Source: Spirochaetales bacterium
GTDB lineage: Bacteria > Spirochaetota > Spirochaetia > Treponematales > Treponemataceae
Length of the DNA stretch: 64,000 bases
Direction of reading: 5' to 3'
Assembly: GCA_003252395.1 (NCBI GenBank)
Contig: QKEL01000003.1
Location: 1 to 64,000 of the forward strand
Shown here: positions 62,097 through 64,000 of the stretch, piece after piece
Position numbering within the stretch: position 1 is the stretch's first letter
How the letters are laid out: each line of letters opens with the position of its first letter
The notes under the pieces: model-generated
What the model was told of the DNA's origin: nothing
The model's input: the letters and a program-made list of their open reading frames with translations, nothing else
Databases searched by the model: none
Program-made: the position numbers and the translations under genes

Positions 62097-63629
62097 TTAT
62101 TCCTTTTCCGCGGTGATTTCAATGAGGCTCACGCCGAAGGGTTCGACGGTCGCCGATACCCGGGCATTCCCGTCGGGCGCGGGAATCCGTTCGACCCGCA
62201 CGTCCATTTCCATCCGCCGCCTCAGGACGGCAAGATCGGCCGGCAATATATGGGCGGGGGAACCCATCTCGGCCCAGGCATCGTACACGCTTCCGTGGTC
62301 GCGGTCAAACCGCGTGATCTGCGCGCGCGCGACCCGGCCCGGCGCCGACACGGCCAGGTCGAACCGGATCGCCTTTTTGTCCCGGAAGAGCCCGTATATC
62401 TCGGCGCCCTTGGCCGAGGCCAGGAGGCGGCTATCGTTGGCGTCGTCGCGGTAGTGGCAATAATTCCAGGCAAGGACCGCCACCGTCCCGTCCGCGCGGC
62501 GGGTTACGATATGGGAGTCGCCCCGGGACAGCACCTCCCCGCCCAAGCGGGAAAGGAACCAGTAGCCGTGGTAGGAGGCCTTCTTCAGCCCCTGCGCGTT
62601 GACGAGGCCGAAGCCCCCGTGGAAGGGAAGGTCCCCCAGGCGGCATTCCTCGAAGATATCGCTGACCACCCAAAACGACAGGGAATCCATGAGGCCGCTA
62701 ACCTTCAGGTTGTTTTCCACGAGGAAGGCGGCCATGAAGGCGGTATCGTGAACCGGGTCCCGGGGGCTCGGGCTCGAGCTCCACTCGGTATAATGCCGTT
62801 CCGCGCGGGGATAGGCCGAATCGCGGAGCAGGCTGTCGCAGCCCCGGCAATCCGTTTCCAGGCGGTCGGGGCCGTCCCAAACCATGTAGCCCTTCCCCTC
62901 CGGGTCCACCGGATAAAGGGTAGGATAGGGATGGGCGGAGAAAAAGTCCACGGGCAGCTTTCGGCGCGCGCACTCGTCCAGGAACTCCCTGCCCCAGGGG
63001 GGAACGCCGCTCTTGTCGCCGAAGCCCGCGCTGGCCGGGCCGCCGACGCGAAGCGCCGGGTCAACGGCCTTCACGACGCGCGCCGTCCGCTCGTACAGTT
63101 CCATATAGGCGTCGAAGTCGGCGTCTTTCCAGAAGTCCTTCAGCGTGGGCTCGTTCCATACTTCGAAGTACCACGCGCGAACTTCGGCAATCCCGTAGCG
63201 CTCTATCACGTGGCGCAAAAAACGCTCTATCAGGGCCTCCCACCGCGCCCAATCCTTGGGAGGCGTCACGTTGCCCTTCCACCAGAATATGGTTTGGTCG
63301 GAACTGGCCAGATCGTAGGGCATGAAGCCGAATTCGACGAAGGGCCTGATCCCGAGGGAAAGCCAATGGTCGTATACCAGGTCGACGTACTGCCAATTGT
63401 AGATCGGCTGGCCGTTTTCCTCCCGGTAGACCATCATGTCCTCGTGAAAGAGGCCGTGCATGCGGATGTACGAGAAGGGGAAATCCCGCTGAACCATTTC
63501 AAGGTGCTTTTGGAAATCGGCGCGCAGGGCCTCGCCGACCCTCCCGCCGCCCACGCAGACGCGCCAGTAGGGAACCAGGGGCTCGCCCGGAGAGGCGGAA
63601 CAATCGATAGACACGGGAATAGTAGTCAT
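62097..63629 (-). CDS. Beta-xylosidase-like glycoside hydrolase, family GH39 (paralogue 2)
   Basis: A 510-residue paralogue of the next gene: acid/base Glu160 in FEVWNEPTL and nucleophile Glu282 in HYTEWSSS, with matching FWWKGNVTPP and FHGGFGL boxes. It is the first gene of the four-gene glycosidase operon. A TACACT box ends six bases before the ATG and no ribosome-binding site is seen, so the message may be leaderless. The divergent AraC gene is the likely regulator. Confidence 0.93.
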   Translation of the reverse strand: MTTIPVSIDCSASPGEPLVPYWRVCVGGGRVGEALRADFQKHLEMVQRDFPFSYIRMHGLFHEDMMVYREENGQPIYNWQYVDLVYDHWLSLGIRPFVEFGFMPYDLASSDQTIFWWKGNVTPPKDWARWEALIERFLRHVIERYGIAEVRAWYFEVWNEPTLKDFWKDADFDAYMELYERTARVVKAVDPALRVGGPASAGFGDKSGVPPWGREFLDECARRKLPVDFFSAHPYPTLYPVDPEGKGYMVWDGPDRLETDCRGCDSLLRDSAYPRAERHYTEWSSSPSPRDPVHDTAFMAAFLVENNLKVSGLMDSLSFWVVSDIFEECRLGDLPFHGGFGLVNAQGLKKASYHGYWFLSRLGGEVLSRGDSHIVTRRADGTVAVLAWNYCHYRDDANDSRLLASAKGAEIYGLFRDKKAIRFDLAVSAPGRVARAQITRFDRDHGSVYDAWAEMGSPAHILPADLAVLRRRMEMDVRVERIPAPDGNARVSATVEPFGVSLIEITAEKE

Positions 63630-63635
63630 GTTTTG

Positions 63636-63641
63636 AGTGTA
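63636..63641 (-). promoter_or_regulatory. -10 box six bases before the first GH39 start
   Basis: TACACT on the minus strand, six bases from the ATG at 63629, with no Shine-Dalgarno between. Confidence 0.4.
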
Positions 63642-63684
63642 GCATCGGTTTTTTCGCAGGTTCTGGCCGTATTTTGGGAATTAG

Positions 63685-63714
63685 TGGACATTTTTTGCGT
63701 TTCCCGGGCATAAT
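63685..63714 (+). promoter_or_regulatory. Promoter placing transcription start at the AraC gene ATG
   Basis: TGGACA (63685-63690), 18-bp spacer, CATAAT (63709-63714); the ATG follows after five bases. Confidence 0.55.
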
Positions 63715-63719
63715 TACCC

Positions 63720-64000
63720 ATGCGCGTCCATGCGTTCGCCGAACACCGAAAATACGCCGATGAAGACTTTCCGGTATCTTGCTGGGAAGGAAGCGATTTG
63801 CGGTACGTCGCCCATTGGCACGGGGAGGTGGAACTGCTCTTCGTGTCCCGGGGGCGCCTCCGCATGAGCATCAATCAACGCCGGGTGGAATTGGGCCCCG
63901 GAGACCTGGCGATAGTCGGCTCAAACGCGATCCATTATTACGAGGGGGCCGACGAGGCCTGCCGGTACCGGATCGTTATCTTTTCCCCCGAGCTGACGGG
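63720..64000 (+). CDS. AraC-family transcriptional regulator, N-terminal part (cut by window end)
   Basis: The first 93 codons of a gene that continues past the window. The translation is an AraC-type cupin ligand domain: a WHGEVELLFVSRGRL strand pair, LGPGDLAIVGSNAIHYYEG and YRIVIFSPEL. The DNA-binding half is outside. It diverges from the GH39-GH39-hydrolase-GH27 operon, the usual position of a sugar-responsive activator. No ribosome-binding site is visible; the promoter ends five bases before the ATG. Confidence 0.85.
   Translation, partial: MRVHAFAEHRKYADEDFPVSCWEGSDLRYVAHWHGEVELLFVSRGRLRMSINQRRVELGPGDLAIVGSNAIHYYEGADEACRYRIVIFSPELT

Noticed and set aside
61938..63713. 591-codon open frame on the plus strand opposite the second GH39 gene
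   Set aside because: It is the antisense shadow of a clear GH39 enzyme. GC-rich third positions keep the opposite frame open; its translation is Gly/His/Arg/Val-rich with no domain.

Overview
The window is about 64 kb of mostly GC-rich, densely coding bacterial DNA from a motile, diderm (two-membrane), signal-rich organism. Three methyl-accepting chemotaxis proteins, several c-di-GMP proteins, many Cys-anchored lipoproteins with relaxed lipoboxes, a TolC-type outer membrane protein and a stand-alone rpsD fit a spirochaete of the Treponema/Spirochaeta lineage. That assignment is inferred from gene style and was not tested by a search.

Region by region. 1-5.4 kb: the tail of an unknown ORF with a terminator, a Rieske protein, a secreted protein, an APC permease fused to a PTS EIIA-like domain, and a periplasmic-binding/GGDEF/hemerythrin sensor. 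5.4-6.15 kb: an AT-rich solute-binding gene with no start codon, abutting GC-rich DNA. 6.2-18.7 kb: three chemoreceptors, an EAL protein, lipoproteins and small proteins; two of these genes show frameshift signatures. 18.8-23.4 kb: a solute-binding protein and a two-gene ABC exporter. 23.4-29.5 kb: a tightly overlapping ilvD-leuC-leuD-ilvB-ilvN operon. 29.7-36.5 kb: a solute-binding protein and a five-gene TolC/adaptor/ATPase/two-permease efflux operon behind a near-consensus promoter. 36.7-39.7 kb: a leucine-rich-repeat protein and a Re-citrate-synthase-like enzyme with a C-terminal Cache/PDC-like domain. 39.7-49.4 kb: a TetR-controlled MMPL exporter, LolA-like protein and beta-barrel, followed by VWA, histidine kinase and response regulator genes. 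49.5-52.8 kb: a one-piece fatty acid kinase (DhaL plus DegV) beside plsY and a DUF1295 membrane protein. 53-58.2 kb: TauE, VanZ-like, HD-GYP, a small membrane protein, a CE7 esterase and rpsD. 58.3-64 kb: an intracellular glycosidase cluster (GH27, alpha/beta hydrolase, two GH39) divergent from an AraC regulator cut by the window edge.

How the parts work together: chemoreceptors, cyclic-di-GMP enzymes and a hemerythrin sensor point to oxygen- and nutrient-guided behaviour. The glycosidases and CE7 esterase point to hemicellulose-derived oligosaccharides as carbon source. The FakAB fusion and PlsY together would route exogenous fatty acids into phospholipid.

The less ordinary observations are: a 52-bp intergenic repeat present three times without gaps; several genes whose -10 box lies 5-8 nt before the ATG with no Shine-Dalgarno, suggesting leaderless mRNAs; palindromic operators around the TetR/MMPL pair; and three domain fusions (permease-EIIA, Re-citrate-synthase-like-Cache, FakA-FakB). 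No tRNA, rRNA, CRISPR array, insertion sequence or prophage was seen. No gene-free stretch exceeds about 300 bases.
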